Source: an uncultured Lachnospiraceae bacterium (lineage in GTDB: Bacteria; Bacillota; Clostridia; Lachnospirales; Lachnospiraceae). From it: 64,000 nt of DNA. Shown piece after piece: positions 1 through 9,847 of this stretch. Location of the stretch: contig CAJUGD010000012.1 in assembly GCA_910586205.1 (NCBI GenBank), forward strand, positions 1 to 64,000, in the 5' to 3' direction. Positions within the stretch are counted from its first letter, which is position 1; each line of letters opens with the position of its first letter. The translations under genes were made by a program, and so were the position numbers. Under the pieces are notes generated by a model. That model was not told where the DNA came from. It ran no database searches and worked only from the letters and a program-made list of their open reading frames with translations.

Positions 1-105
1 CGCATACAAAAGGTTTTTAAGAATTTCCTCGGATAATTAAAAATCTCGGATAATGTGCCATCTTCCAGAGGGGAGTTTTCTGGCTTTCCGTTTTTCTGCC
101 CTTTT

Positions 106-250
106 TCACCGTTCCTGCTGTCTGGGCTTTTTGTCAGGATAGAGCTTCCCGTCAACAACGGCGGCATGGCTCTTTATCCTGATTTCCCCCTCCTGTTCGC
201 TGTGCTTTGCATTTCTGTAGCCTTCATCGGAGAGATAGAAACGGAAATAA
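106..250 (-). pseudogene. unrecognised coding remnant (C-terminal fragment)
   Basis: Reading the minus strand gives an open, protein-like stretch that includes FRFYLSDEGYRNAKHSEQEG and ends in DKKPRQQER before a TGA at 106-108. It has no start codon or ribosome site and begins inside a hairpin. The composition is that of a real protein tail and I would guess a conjugative-element protein, but I do not recognise the family. It is probably debris of a mobile element that recombined next to the truncated AlkD-like gene. Confidence 0.3.
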
Positions 251-299
251 AAAAACCGCTGTTGCATGGTTGTGTATATTTCTATGTAGCAGCGGTTTT
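245..299 (-). terminator. hairpin with T-run, minus strand
   Basis: Arms at 252-267 and 284-299 pair over 16 bp with two mismatches. On the minus strand the stem runs straight into a TTTTTTT tract. It would end transcription from the truncated AlkD-like gene upstream on the same strand. Confidence 0.55.
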
Positions 300-411
300 G
301 TGGTGGTGGTATTTAGTTGAGAACGTGGCTTGATAAACTGGAATTTTATCTTTCGTTTATATCTAAAAACTTGCTCGCCAGTTTATATACTTGCTTTATT
401 TCATTAGATGA

Positions 412-816
412 TTAATCCCATGATTTCAATTCTTCTGAAACTGCTCTACAAACATTTTCACAATCGCTGTTTAACCATTCTACTATTAATGGTAAAGCCG
501 TTTCATATCCGATAATTTTACAATGGTTATCAAAAGCCATAGCTAAGACTTCCTGCACTTTCCAGCTATCATGCTGACTTACTTTATTTTTTAAAAAAGA
601 CATTGCCGAAGCAGTGTGATGTGCAGAATAACCTAAAAGAAAAACACCAACTTCCTGAATTTGAAAATTATCCGATTGATAAAGTTTAATTCCCATGTTA
701 AAACAATCATCAATAGAATGTGACTTATAATATTTTTCCGCTTCACTTTTTACAAGTTTTAAACTGTCTCTTTCGGGAATTAGCTCTGTTAAATATTGTA
801 TATATTCATTCATCAT
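412..816 (-). pseudogene. truncated AlkD-like DNA alkylation repair protein
   Basis: The 134-aa product matches the HEAT-repeat DNA alkylation repair (AlkD-like) family, with family-typical segments such as FLLGYSAHH, DSWKVQEVLAMAFD and NVCRAVSEELKSW. Intact relatives continue for roughly 80-90 further residues that complete the HEAT solenoid. Here the frame stops right after the RAVSE-ELKSW block. No continuation is visible in the other frames downstream, so the 3' part was lost rather than frameshifted. A hairpin terminator and an unrelated coding remnant follow. The full-length family flips out or excises alkylated bases; this fragment is unlikely to be active. Truncation is inferred from family knowledge, not an alignment. 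Confidence 0.65.
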
Positions 817-943
817 TTCTCCATAAATCCGGATTTTTCGCTGGCTCCATTATACTGCAATCACTTTCCAGAGGGAATAAATTTTACAAAAAATCCATTT
901 TTCTATAATAAACCTTTGTAGCAGTGGTGTAGTAAGTGCCGTT

Positions 944-1027
944 TCAGTTTAGAAATCCATTGATTTTATTGGCTTCTTCAGGACTTTTCGAGATACTGCC
1001 GCAGCAGACGAAAAGCACTCGAATCAT
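944..1027 (-). pseudogene. stub of low-molecular-weight protein tyrosine phosphatase
   Basis: A GGAGG site precedes an ATG at 1027 and the product begins MIRVLFVCCGSISKSP. This closely resembles the N-terminal P-loop of LMW phosphatases (VLFVCxGNICRSP), but the second half of the loop is degraded and the reading frame stops after 27 residues. The catalytic-loop arginine is replaced by lysine (SKSP instead of CRSP). It looks like the 5' end of a lost gene, in line with other remnants in this stretch. Confidence 0.5.
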
Positions 1028-1135
1028 ATAAAACCTCCTACTTTCGTAAAGGAAAAAATGCTGTGTTTTTTCTGTGAAGCATCATATTCTTCTACCACAT
1101 TGATAAGTCCATTATGCTTCTACTGATAAATCCCT

Positions 1136-4100
1136 CTACGCAGCCTCTTTATATCGTGTATAAACATACTCATAAATCTGTTGACGGTACACCGAAATAC
1201 TTACTTCGTCATAACATTCCGGCAGCTGTGCCCAAAGAGTATCACGAATCAGATTATCTACGGCCGCTTTCGTTTCCTGTTTATCTGTCCAATGATCCAA
1301 TTCCGAAATCTTTGCTTTGATTTTCTGAAGCAATGCAGCAGCAACCTCTTTCAATTTCTTGATATCGTTCTTGCTCAAATCCGCTCGGAACAGCATATCG
1401 TAGAGTGAAAGTTCCTCATCACTGGCAAAACCTTCACGAACATAACGCTGTTCTTCCTGGTTCAAACTGTTTGCCAAATCCATCAAATCCATGAAGGTCT
1501 TTTCGATAGTTGCCCTGTCCTGTTCACGATTATAATCGTCAATAATCTGCTGGTATCGTTCATAATAATTGATACGTTCCGGATTGGCGAACAGCATCTT
1601 ATCCAATTTCATCTGAATGAGTTCTTCCAAATCCTTTAATACCAGATTCTTTTTCTTAACCTTTGCAAACTCTCTGTGAAGCGAATCAAAGTCAATAGCG
1701 CTGATATCAAAACGGCGTGGTTCTTCACGTATCATCATCGGCGTATGCTGAATTTCAATATATGAACTGATAATTGTATTGATCTGCACCATCAAATCTG
1801 TTGTGTTAACATGCTTACGCTTTTTCTGCAGTTCTGCATAAATAGCTGCTATTGCTTCATATTCCCTGCGAGTATGGTCCGTAATATCATCACGGTCAAT
1901 ATATTTCATAAGTCGATTCAGCTCTGACGCATAGGTAGTAAAAGTTTTCTTATCTTCAATCGTTCCACAAACAGCATTCGCAGCTTCCTGCAGATAAGAC
2001 AACTTCATGAAATCATAGGCATCCACCAACATCTGCAGGTCAAAAGCATTTTCTGACAAAAATGCTTTTGCTTTTGCGATAGTTTCAATGATACGAGCTA
2101 TCAGTTCATCTTTGTCTACCGTAGGATCTGTCCCGCCATTTCCGCCAACATTGGCTGTATAATCCGCTAATGCTTTTCTGAGTGCCTTTACGATACCTAT
2201 ATAGTCAATGATTAAACCGTTGCTCTTACCTTCACTGACACGATTTGCTCGAGCGATTGTCTGCATCAGTGTATGGGCCTTCAACGGCTTGTCCAGATAT
2301 AAACAAGACAAACATTTTACATCGAATCCAGTGAGCCACATGGCGCAGACGAAAACCACACGAAGTGAATTTTTGGAGTCTTTAAATTCTTTATCCAGCT
2401 CTCGCTTTTCCATCTTTGCTCTGTGATATTTAATGTCTAAATCCCACTTTTTAAAAGTTTGGATTTCATTTTGCTCCTGGCTGATCACTACAGCCATTTC
2501 TGTTTCCTGCATCCACTTCAACCTACGTTTAAGTTCCTGTGCTTCCTGCCTGGTGGCTGTTTTTATGTTCGCTTTCAGCTTCCCTATTTCTTCTTTCCAG
2601 TATTCCTGCACATAATTGTACATACGGACACAGGTAACCTTATTCAAACAGACAAACATAGCCTTTCCGCTTGTCCACAAATCAGAATAATGATTTACAA
2701 AATCACGAGCAATCGATTTTAATCTCGGCTCTGCTGTCAGCAGATGTATCTCTTTCGCAAATTCCGCTTCCAATTTATCCTGCTGGTCTACATCAAGATC
2801 GGCATTTTCAATGGCATCCAGAATCTGTTCTGTAATCTTCGGGTTATGTAAATCTGCAATCTTTTCGCCACGATTTTCATAATACAGCGGAACCGTAGCA
2901 CCATCTTCTACCGCTCTTTTGAAGTCATATACAGATACATAGCCGCCAAATGTACGAGCGGTAATATTGTCACTGGACAGAAGCGGCGTTCCGGTAAATC
3001 CGATACGTGCTGCCGTAGGCAGTAATTTCATCATATTATCTGCAAAAATGCCATACTGGCTGCGGTGAGCTTCGTCAGACATTATGATTATATCGTGATC
3101 CGGATAGATCGGTTCTGCACTTGGTTTGTTAAACTTCTGAATAAGTGTGAAGATAAAGCTTGGATTGCCTTTCAGTTTCTGCACAAGGTCATCCCCGCTT
3201 GTGGCAATAAACTTTGCCGCTTTTGTCTTACCAAGCAAGCCGCAGTTTTCAAACGTATCACTAATCTGGGAGTTCAATTCTTCACGGTCAGTAAGAATCA
3301 CAAACGTTGGAGAACCTTCAAATTTTCTGCGCACTTTCTGCGCAAGGAATACCATAGAATAACTCTTGCCTGATCCTTGTGTATGCCAAAATACCCCCAG
3401 CTTACCATCATTCAGTTTCCTTGCGGCATACGCTTTCATTACTTCATTTACACCAAGATACTGGTGGTTACGGGCAAGAATTTTAGCTGTATGTCCGCCG
3501 GAATGGTCATATAGAATAAAGTTTTCAAACAGATCAAGGAAGTTCTCTTTCTTGCAAATACCACGAAGCATTGTTTCAAGAGCTACACTCCCCTGTTCTT
3601 CTTCTGCAAGACGCTTCCACTCATGGAAAAACTCATATTTACTTCCAAGAGTACCAATCTTTGCCTCCGTACCGTTAGACAACATAATAAACGCATTATA
3701 ATAGAACAGATGAGGGATGGTATCCTGATAATCTGTATAGTTATCCTCATATGCGTTCTGTACATCAACCGTATTCTTTTTCAGTTCCACGAAAAGCAGT
3801 GGAATGCCATTCACAAAACCCACAATATCCGTTCTGCGCCGATATAAAGCACCGTGAATTTTCAATTCTTTAACAGCAAGGAAATAGTTGTTATCTGGAT
3901 TTTGGAAGTCAATTACAGCCGCTTTCTTCATTTCTGTCTGTCCATTAGGCTTCTTTACCGTAACTGGAATGCCGTCACGAATAAGGAAATACTTTTCTTC
4001 ATTCACCTGTAAAGGAGAAGATGTAGAAAGTCTGTTTTCCAATACTTTCTGCGCTTCGGAAATCTGGCTTTCATTTATCCACGGATTCAGTGTCTTCAGT

Positions 4101-4276
4101 GCCTCATGGAAATAACGAAGTAGCAATATTTCTTTATAGTTTTCTCTGCCGAAAGTGCCGTTTTCCCCTAAAACTTCTGTATTGTAAGCGAACCGGACAT
4201 CCCAGCCCAATTCGTCACGGAGCAGATTACCGGCACTTTCTTGAACGAGTATATTTTCGGAATAATCGTAGCTCAT
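1136..4276 (-). CDS. hsdR: Type I restriction enzyme, endonuclease/translocase subunit HsdR
   Basis: This 1046-aa protein is the motor and nuclease subunit of a Type I restriction complex; it translocates and cuts DNA that lacks the HsdM mark. The N-terminal PD-(D/E)xK nuclease shows D150 and the E164-x-K166 pair in LLFVELKK. The helicase core has Walker A HTQGSGKS (298-305), DEAH (401-404) and the GFTGTP motif shortly after. A helical C-terminal part, expected to dock on HsdM/HsdS, follows. The length is typical. The start has a GAGGAGG site a few bases upstream. It is the last gene of hsdM-hsdS-hsdR, 44 bp after hsdS. No internal stops or lost catalytic residues are seen, so the enzyme should be functional. 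Confidence 0.95.
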   Translation of the reverse strand: MSYDYSENILVQESAGNLLRDELGWDVRFAYNTEVLGENGTFGRENYKEILLLRYFHEALKTLNPWINESQISEAQKVLENRLSTSSPLQVNEEKYFLIRDGIPVTVKKPNGQTEMKKAAVIDFQNPDNNYFLAVKELKIHGALYRRRTDIVGFVNGIPLLFVELKKNTVDVQNAYEDNYTDYQDTIPHLFYYNAFIMLSNGTEAKIGTLGSKYEFFHEWKRLAEEEQGSVALETMLRGICKKENFLDLFENFILYDHSGGHTAKILARNHQYLGVNEVMKAYAARKLNDGKLGVFWHTQGSGKSYSMVFLAQKVRRKFEGSPTFVILTDREELNSQISDTFENCGLLGKTKAAKFIATSGDDLVQKLKGNPSFIFTLIQKFNKPSAEPIYPDHDIIIMSDEAHRSQYGIFADNMMKLLPTAARIGFTGTPLLSSDNITARTFGGYVSVYDFKRAVEDGATVPLYYENRGEKIADLHNPKITEQILDAIENADLDVDQQDKLEAEFAKEIHLLTAEPRLKSIARDFVNHYSDLWTSGKAMFVCLNKVTCVRMYNYVQEYWKEEIGKLKANIKTATRQEAQELKRRLKWMQETEMAVVISQEQNEIQTFKKWDLDIKYHRAKMEKRELDKEFKDSKNSLRVVFVCAMWLTGFDVKCLSCLYLDKPLKAHTLMQTIARANRVSEGKSNGLIIDYIGIVKALRKALADYTANVGGNGGTDPTVDKDELIARIIETIAKAKAFLSENAFDLQMLVDAYDFMKLSYLQEAANAVCGTIEDKKTFTTYASELNRLMKYIDRDDITDHTRREYEAIAAIYAELQKKRKHVNTTDLMVQINTIISSYIEIQHTPMMIREEPRRFDISAIDFDSLHREFAKVKKKNLVLKDLEELIQMKLDKMLFANPERINYYERYQQIIDDYNREQDRATIEKTFMDLMDLANSLNQEEQRYVREGFASDEELSLYDMLFRADLSKNDIKKLKEVAAALLQKIKAKISELDHWTDKQETKAAVDNLIRDTLWAQLPECYDEVSISVYRQQIYEYVYTRYKEAA

Positions 4277-4320
4277 ACAGTTCCTCCTCTACATGCCAAG
4301 TTTCATTTATAAAATTAAAC

Positions 4321-5523
4321 CTATACCTCTATTTCTCCGTTCATCAGTTTTGGTAACAATCGATCACGAGCTTGTGATAATGAAAGTATCGATTTATTCA
4401 ATACTGTTATTTTATTTAGCATCGGATTGACTGTTTTTTCAAACATTTGAATCAGAGCATCTGTTGGAAATACTATGTTTATCTTCCCTGTACGAATCGG
4501 GCTTAAATTTTGTTGTGCTACACCATTTGTCAGATTATTCATATTATCAAACATATCTTTACTTCTAAACAAGCAGTAAGTATATGCCATGTTATTTGAC
4601 CTCAATTTTGCAATTCGTTGATTCAATAAAAAATTTTCTCCATGAACAATGCATACTCGACCAACATTTCCTGTAAGTGAAAGCAGAATATCTCCATCAA
4701 CTAATTTACAATGTTCTGGCATTTTTTCAGGTATATTTATCATACAGTTTACATTATCACCATCAAATTGTCCATCCTTTACATTTTTAATTGTAATGAT
4801 TTTATATTTACCCTCGTCATTAAACTCAGAACTTTTAAATGCATAACCACTTAATAATTCAATTCTTGAATCGATAGTGTCTTTCTTCCACCCCTCCGGC
4901 ACACCATCAACAATCTTCACATCTTCATATCCCGGAAAACGTAAATCTACAAACCATTCTTTATAAAGACGCTGTGTTGCTTCTTCCAAAAGCTTAATTT
5001 CCTTTTGGTTGTTTTCAATAAGGTTGTCATAGGCAGAGAGAATATCAGCAATCCGATGCTGTGTTACTAAGGGTGGCAAATCAATAAGAAAATCCGGAAA
5101 TTTGACAAGCGGAATTCTATCAACGGTAGCTCCCAGTACTGTATTTTCTTGAATTACTACTCTCCACGCATCTGAATAAAAATAATAATACAGGAATTTG
5201 TAATAAGCTTTTTCTTCATCAACTCGAATTAATGCCATTCGTCGCCCCAAACATCCCCTAAACCCGTCTGGAATGACAGCATATAAATTCAGTGTTGCCT
5301 CATATGAAAAAACGATATCACTCGCCTGCGGAGTGACCCGCTTTGTCCATCTTGGCAAATCATTTTCTGAAATAAATCGTATATCGGATAAATCTAATCG
5401 GCCATTACTAAAATTTGAAATTCCCAAAAATATGGCCCCAGTGTCACTTACTGGTGGTGTTGCATGCGGTCCATCATAAATTCCTTTACAAACACTTTTG
5501 ATTGCTGCTTTCTCCCATTTCAT
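4321..5523 (-). CDS. hsdS: Type I restriction-modification specificity subunit HsdS
   Basis: The 400-aa subunit selects the DNA target for both methylation and cleavage. It has the usual two-half layout: a first target recognition domain (about 1-150), a conserved coiled region (about 155-205, with NLIENNQKEIKLLEEATQRL), a second recognition domain (about 215-350, beginning near VPEGWKKDTI) and a second coiled region (about 355-400, ending SQARDRLLPKLMNGEIEV). Its ATG overlaps the hsdM stop (ATGA), implying translational coupling. I see no second or inverted hsdS copy nearby and no recombinase beside it, so phase-variable specificity is not indicated. The recognition sequence cannot be read from the protein. 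Confidence 0.93.
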   Translation of the reverse strand: MKWEKAAIKSVCKGIYDGPHATPPVSDTGAIFLGISNFSNGRLDLSDIRFISENDLPRWTKRVTPQASDIVFSYEATLNLYAVIPDGFRGCLGRRMALIRVDEEKAYYKFLYYYFYSDAWRVVIQENTVLGATVDRIPLVKFPDFLIDLPPLVTQHRIADILSAYDNLIENNQKEIKLLEEATQRLYKEWFVDLRFPGYEDVKIVDGVPEGWKKDTIDSRIELLSGYAFKSSEFNDEGKYKIITIKNVKDGQFDGDNVNCMINIPEKMPEHCKLVDGDILLSLTGNVGRVCIVHGENFLLNQRIAKLRSNNMAYTYCLFRSKDMFDNMNNLTNGVAQQNLSPIRTGKINIVFPTDALIQMFEKTVNPMLNKITVLNKSILSLSQARDRLLPKLMNGEIEV

Positions 5524-7370
5524 AACCCCATCTCCTTCATATTCTTAGAGATGGTTTCCATCAACTCATTGGATTCTGCCTGCAGAGATAAAAGCTCTCG
5601 ATGGATCTCTACCATACGTTCTTCAAAATCCACTCCATCATCTTCTACAGGCGCAACGCCAACATAGGCTCCCGGTGTCAGAGACCAGCCTTTTTCTTCA
5701 ATACTAATTCCATCCTTTTCTTCACCCTTAGCGACATCTGTTATATAAGCCACCTTACAAAGACCAAGAATATCTTTATATTCACCATCGCCAAATTTTT
5801 CATACAGCCAGTTTACTTCCTTTACCACAGTGATTTCTTCATTCTTACTGGCAATTATTTCGTCATATTCAGCCTGAATACGTTTTTTATCGCCTCGCCC
5901 TGCGTGTTCCACTTCAATTTTTGAGCGCTTCTGCAGGTCTTTCAATTCCTCTTTCAACTGATGAAGAATATCTTCAAAATCGCCATTTCCTAATATCGTT
6001 CTATATTCATCCAATAATGCTGTGTATTTTTCAGTTTCACCACGATAAAGCCATACAATAGCATTTAAATTTTTAAGCTGCCATTCTGACCATTCATTCA
6101 AGGTACGGTCAACGACTGTATAATAGTTTCTGGCGTCAATAAACAGAACTTTATCCTTGATTGCTTCGTTTTTATTTTTATCAAAGAACCACAGAGAGCA
6201 AGGCAGAGATTTTGTGTAGAAGAAGTTATTTCCCACGCTAATCATTACATCTACATGGCCTGTTTCTACTAATTTTCGACGAATATCTCTGTCTTTGCCT
6301 TGGCTGTCCGTTGCAGACGAAGCCATGACAAAACCAGCACGGCCTTTTTCGTTCAAATAGCTGTAGAAGTAAGAAATCCACAAATAGTTTCCGTTTCCCA
6401 CTTCTTTATTTTTATTAACACTTGACATACCAAAGGGCAGACGTTTTGCACTTTCACAAGACTCTGCTTTCACTTTATCCACATTAAAAGGCGGATTTGC
6501 CATTACATAGTCACAACAGCCGTCAAGGTTGTGAGCATCGTGATAGAAACTGTTCGCTTCATCTCCCGATTTAATAACACCGGTAAGACCGTGAACAGCC
6601 ATATTCATCAAGCACAGCTGCGCATTATATTCCACCTTTTCCTGTCCATAAAATGTCATTGCACTATTTGCATTCATACCGGACTGATTTACAAAGTCGC
6701 CGGACTGAATGAACATACCACCTGAACCACAAGCAGGATCAAGCAAAATACCACTTTTGGGTTCAATAATATTTACAATCATTTTTACCAAAGATTTTGG
6801 TGTAAAGAAGACACCATCATCCGATGCAATATTTTTAGCAAATTTATTAAGAAAGTATTCATAGATACGTCCAATAATATCGCCGCCTACTTCATCAAGC
6901 GCACTGTTGTTAAAAATACGAAGAAGCTCTGATAGAAGTTCATCCGAAAAATCAGTATAACTTTTAGGCAATACACCTGTAAGCTGTTCGCTTTGTTCTT
7001 CTATCAGTGCCATTGCGTTATTAACTACTTCACCAAGGCTGGTCATTGTCTGTCCGTCTCGATTCATTAACCCTGCAGATGCAATATCATCTGGAAGATT
7101 TAATAAATAATTGTACTGTGCTTCTTTCGGAAGAAACAGTGCACTTTTAGCTGCAAAGTCACTTGCTTCTATCGGCATTACTCTGCCGCCACGAGACGGA
7201 CGATTTTTGAGAATTTCCGCCTCTACCATTTTAAATCGGCTATATGCATAACGCAGAAAAATCAAGCCAAGTACCGGCATACAGTACTGGTTGGATGTCA
7301 GCTTTGAACCTGCACGAAGCAGATCAGCTGATTCCCATAATTCTGTTTCTAATTTACGAATATTAATCAT
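5520..7370 (-). CDS. hsdM: Type I restriction-modification DNA methyltransferase HsdM
   Basis: This 616-aa N6-adenine methyltransferase protects host DNA and forms the core of the restriction complex. The N-terminal helical domain (about 1-150) is followed by the AdoMet-binding motif DPACGSGG (211-218) and the catalytic NPPF motif (292-295) with the family context DYVMANPPFNVDKV. The C-terminal third is charged and helical (about 470-616) and is expected to contact HsdS. It is the first gene of the operon, with 100 bp separating it from the next upstream gene. Both key motifs are intact. Confidence 0.95.
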   Translation of the reverse strand: MINIRKLETELWESADLLRAGSKLTSNQYCMPVLGLIFLRYAYSRFKMVEAEILKNRPSRGGRVMPIEASDFAAKSALFLPKEAQYNYLLNLPDDIASAGLMNRDGQTMTSLGEVVNNAMALIEEQSEQLTGVLPKSYTDFSDELLSELLRIFNNSALDEVGGDIIGRIYEYFLNKFAKNIASDDGVFFTPKSLVKMIVNIIEPKSGILLDPACGSGGMFIQSGDFVNQSGMNANSAMTFYGQEKVEYNAQLCLMNMAVHGLTGVIKSGDEANSFYHDAHNLDGCCDYVMANPPFNVDKVKAESCESAKRLPFGMSSVNKNKEVGNGNYLWISYFYSYLNEKGRAGFVMASSATDSQGKDRDIRRKLVETGHVDVMISVGNNFFYTKSLPCSLWFFDKNKNEAIKDKVLFIDARNYYTVVDRTLNEWSEWQLKNLNAIVWLYRGETEKYTALLDEYRTILGNGDFEDILHQLKEELKDLQKRSKIEVEHAGRGDKKRIQAEYDEIIASKNEEITVVKEVNWLYEKFGDGEYKDILGLCKVAYITDVAKGEEKDGISIEEKGWSLTPGAYVGVAPVEDDGVDFEERMVEIHRELLSLQAESNELMETISKNMKEMGL

Positions 7371-7470
7371 TGGTTTTTCCTCATTTTCTATACTTGTTAT
7401 TCAAATTACTCCGAAAGGTCTACTTGACACTTTGGGATGAATTTTTGGTGCCTTGGGAAAAAGAAGTTGT

Positions 7471-7890
7471 TTACTTCTTAGTGATTTTCAAAATATATTG
7501 GTATGAAAATTCAATACCCTTACAAGTCAGATTTTCACACATATGGGGCGGGTCGTTTTCTGAAAAACCTGTAGGGCGTAATTCAAAACATCTTAATGAG
7601 CCAAATGTACTGTCAAAAGCAGACGCAAAATCATAACAGACAGATACAATTTCAGTTTCTGTCTTTCCCAGTGCATGAAGATAAATTCCTATAAACATAA
7701 GCGTTCCTTCGACTAAACCACATTGCGCCCTATACCCGCCTGCACCATGCAATCCAACCGCAGACCAGATTACCTGTGGTTCAATCATGGTTTCAAATAA
7801 TTCACTCAGACAAATGATTGCTGTCCTTGCGCAGTTTATATCATCATTCCAGTACAATTCATGTACCCTGTTCTTTATATATTGCTGCAT
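7471..7890 (-). CDS. C_GCAxxG_C_C-type small putative redox protein
   Basis: The 139-aa product has the layout of the C_GCAxxG_C_C family (putative redox or metal proteins): an N-terminal NCARTAIICLSELFE helix, a glycine-rich HGAGGYRAQCGLVEG segment, and a distal FGSLRCFELRP...CENLTCKG segment. Cysteines sit at NCA, QCG, LRC, MCE and LTC. The central motif deviates from the textbook GCAxxGCC form, so ligand binding may differ. No signal peptide is present. It stands alone between hsdM and a DUF3795 gene. No substrate can be inferred. Confidence 0.65.
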   Translation of the reverse strand: MQQYIKNRVHELYWNDDINCARTAIICLSELFETMIEPQVIWSAVGLHGAGGYRAQCGLVEGTLMFIGIYLHALGKTETEIVSVCYDFASAFDSTFGSLRCFELRPTGFSENDPPHMCENLTCKGIEFSYQYILKITKK

Positions 7891-7941
7891 AGTATGCCAT
7901 CTCCTTGTTGCTCGATTTTCCAGTCAGGCAAATATGAATTA

Positions 7942-8313
7942 TCATACGCCGCTTTTTATAAACTCAATCAATTTTTCTAAATCACCAAAATTCTCATAAT
8001 CTCCAGTCAATCCTTCCCGATGATAAATAACTCCATTTTTCTCATTCCTTTCAAGGCAATCAAGTAACGATTCAAGTCCATACCTTTTAGCAAATACTGT
8101 GAATATGTATGGCGTTATTTTTGATAATAGCCCTTTATGGCAGTCATTTTCATACAAAAAACAGTTTGATATTTCTTTTTCAATAGAACATTTTCGATTT
8201 TCAAACCATTCTCTATCTATGCACTCATCAGAGTTACAACCATTACAAGTAATATTTTCATGACATAAACAACAGGCTAATCCACACCTTGCATTAGTTC
8301 CAATGCAAAACAA
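7942..8313 (-). CDS. DUF3795 cysteine-rich protein
   Basis: The 123-aa protein fits the DUF3795 family: a cysteine-dense N-terminal half (CGLACCLC, CNGC, SDEC, RKCSIEK, NCFLYENDC) suited to binding zinc or an iron-sulfur centre, then a helical tail ending in FGDLEKLIEFIKSG. There are about ten cysteines in the first 55 residues. Members are small cytosolic proteins of unknown role. The start chosen is MFCIGTNARCG; an in-frame start further upstream is not obvious. Confidence 0.65.
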   Translation of the reverse strand: MFCIGTNARCGLACCLCHENITCNGCNSDECIDREWFENRKCSIEKEISNCFLYENDCHKGLLSKITPYIFTVFAKRYGLESLLDCLERNEKNGVIYHREGLTGDYENFGDLEKLIEFIKSGV

Positions 8314-8400
8314 GTTATGTTTTCAGGCCCCCTTGGTGTTCCTCTGTGACTGACAACGGTTATTCAGTTTTTATGTAAATACAATTTTACAGAAATTTAC

Positions 8401-8568
8401 TCACCATTTGTATTTTCGATAAACAGAAATAGAAATCAATGCAAAAACCATAGGTATAGAAGCATACCCCGCATTAACTTTTCCACCATTAAAGAGAACA
8501 TATCCAGCACCAATAAATGTTAAAATAATAAATACTACACTTAATGTAAAAGCTAATTTTTTAATCAT
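8401..8568 (-). CDS. small membrane protein, 55 aa
   Basis: A GGAGG site lies 6 bases upstream of ATG 8568. The product starts MIKKLAFTLSVVFIILTF and ends SISVYRKYKW. It has two hydrophobic stretches (about 6-25 and 35-50) separated by a short polar turn (NGGKVNAG), so it should be a two-pass membrane protein. I do not recognise a family. It is a plausible real gene because the ribosome site, start and hydrophobic pattern agree. Confidence 0.55.
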   Translation of the reverse strand: MIKKLAFTLSVVFIILTFIGAGYVLFNGGKVNAGYASIPMVFALISISVYRKYKW

Positions 8569-8607
8569 AATGTCCTCCGTAGATTTGAATTTACCATTGG
8601 CTTTATT

Positions 8608-8778
8608 TTATATCTGTTTCTTCAAAAGTGAAAGAAATTTCTTATACTTCCAGTTCATTAAACGAAGCCTAAACAGGACAGCGACAAACCGCTGTTTTAT
8701 GTTGTCCTCGGTATCCCTGTCCATATGCCCGTTTTCAATGAAGGCAATTCGGATGTGCTGATCATCTGCTTTATTTGC
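8608..8778 (-). pseudogene. unassigned coding remnant
   Basis: The minus strand is open between a TAG at 8779-8781 and a TAA at 8608-8610 and encodes protein-like sequence (ADDQHIRIAFIENGHMDRD, then RLMNWKYKKFL). There is no start codon or ribosome site at the upstream end, and further upstream the same strand has several stops. It looks like the tail of a decayed gene. I cannot name the family. Confidence 0.25.
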
Positions 8779-9066
8779 CTATTCCCGATAATTCCTTCTT
8801 CGGCTCAATAAGATATGGCTGCGCAAGTTCATGCTGTGTGCCCACTTAATGAGGATAATTCCATCAAATGCTTTAACCTTTCCATCATCCATTGTATTTT
8901 TAAAGTACTATTCCACCATCGTCAGATTTCCTTTATGGAAATACTGGCCAAATCCCATTGGAGAACTGTACCACTCCTGTTCCATTCATCAAACCCTAGC
9001 CAAATGGTTTCTTCTCGTTTTTCTATTAAAACTCCTTTTCCTGTCCTTTTGTTCCGTAAATCCGTT

Positions 9067-9828
9067 TTATAACCATACGCCCCAATCTCCAAAACGATAT
9101 GTACCGTTTCCATGATGCAGTTTCCCATCTTCCTTTAACTGACGAAACGCATTTCTCATACGAATCAAGATTTCCGGTTGTATATCCAGCGAATGATGTG
9201 CCGGGAATACTCTTTTTACAGGCAATGCCGCAACTTTTTCCAGTGATGAAAGATAAGCTTCCGGGTCAGTAGATGGATAATAAGCAAACAGGATATCTTT
9301 ATAAACCAAATCACCGGTAAACAAATATCCTTTATCTTTTTCCCAAAAACATAAATGACCTGGAGAATGTCCGGGGGTATGCAGCACTTCAATTTCCCTG
9401 CTGCCAATATCAATCACATCATGGTCCTTTAATACTTTTGTTGGCTTACCCTGAAAGAACACATAATCATTCACGCTAAAACTATCAGGTAAATCGCAGC
9501 GATCAACTACCATTTCTTTTATCGTTTCGATTGTCAAAGGGAATTTTCCATCCAGCCAGTCCAATTCTTCTGAATGTGCATAAAATTCCGGAAAATACTG
9601 ATGTCCCCCGATATGATCCCAGTGAATATGCGTGGCAACTGCTTCAATCGGTTTGTTTGTAAGTTTTAGGACTTCATTATATATATTGGCAATCCCTAAC
9701 CCTGTATCAATAAGCAGACTTTTTTCTTTTCCATTCAGCAAATAACAATGAGTTTCTTCCCAATGCCTGTATTCACTTATAATTATAGTTTCATCATCAA
9801 TCTTGTCTATTGTAAACCAATTATCCAT
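9067..9828 (-). CDS. MBL-fold metallo-hydrolase
   Basis: The 253-aa protein is a metallo-beta-lactamase-fold hydrolase. The metal site is visible as THIHWDHIGGH (about 87-97, the HxHxDH motif), HTPGHSPGHL (about 151-160), FTGDLVYKD (about 171-179, bridging Asp) and FPAHHS (about 214-219). This set of ligands is typical of glyoxalase-II-like and related thioester or lactone hydrolases. No signal peptide is present, so it is cytosolic. A 4-oxalocrotonate tautomerase-like gene lies 19 bp upstream on the same strand, suggesting co-transcription and perhaps a shared small-molecule pathway. Substrate unknown. Confidence 0.85.
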   Translation of the reverse strand: MDNWFTIDKIDDETIIISEYRHWEETHCYLLNGKEKSLLIDTGLGIANIYNEVLKLTNKPIEAVATHIHWDHIGGHQYFPEFYAHSEELDWLDGKFPLTIETIKEMVVDRCDLPDSFSVNDYVFFQGKPTKVLKDHDVIDIGSREIEVLHTPGHSPGHLCFWEKDKGYLFTGDLVYKDILFAYYPSTDPEAYLSSLEKVAALPVKRVFPAHHSLDIQPEILIRMRNAFRQLKEDGKLHHGNGTYRFGDWGVWL

Positions 9829-9847
9829 TATCTCAAATTCCTTCCAG

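Noticed and set aside
55..333. 92-codon plus-strand frame at the window start
   Set aside because: It reads opposite to a more protein-like remnant and through a terminator hairpin.
4321..5523. Phase-variable hsdS locus
   Set aside because: No second hsdS, inverted partial copies or adjacent recombinase are seen.
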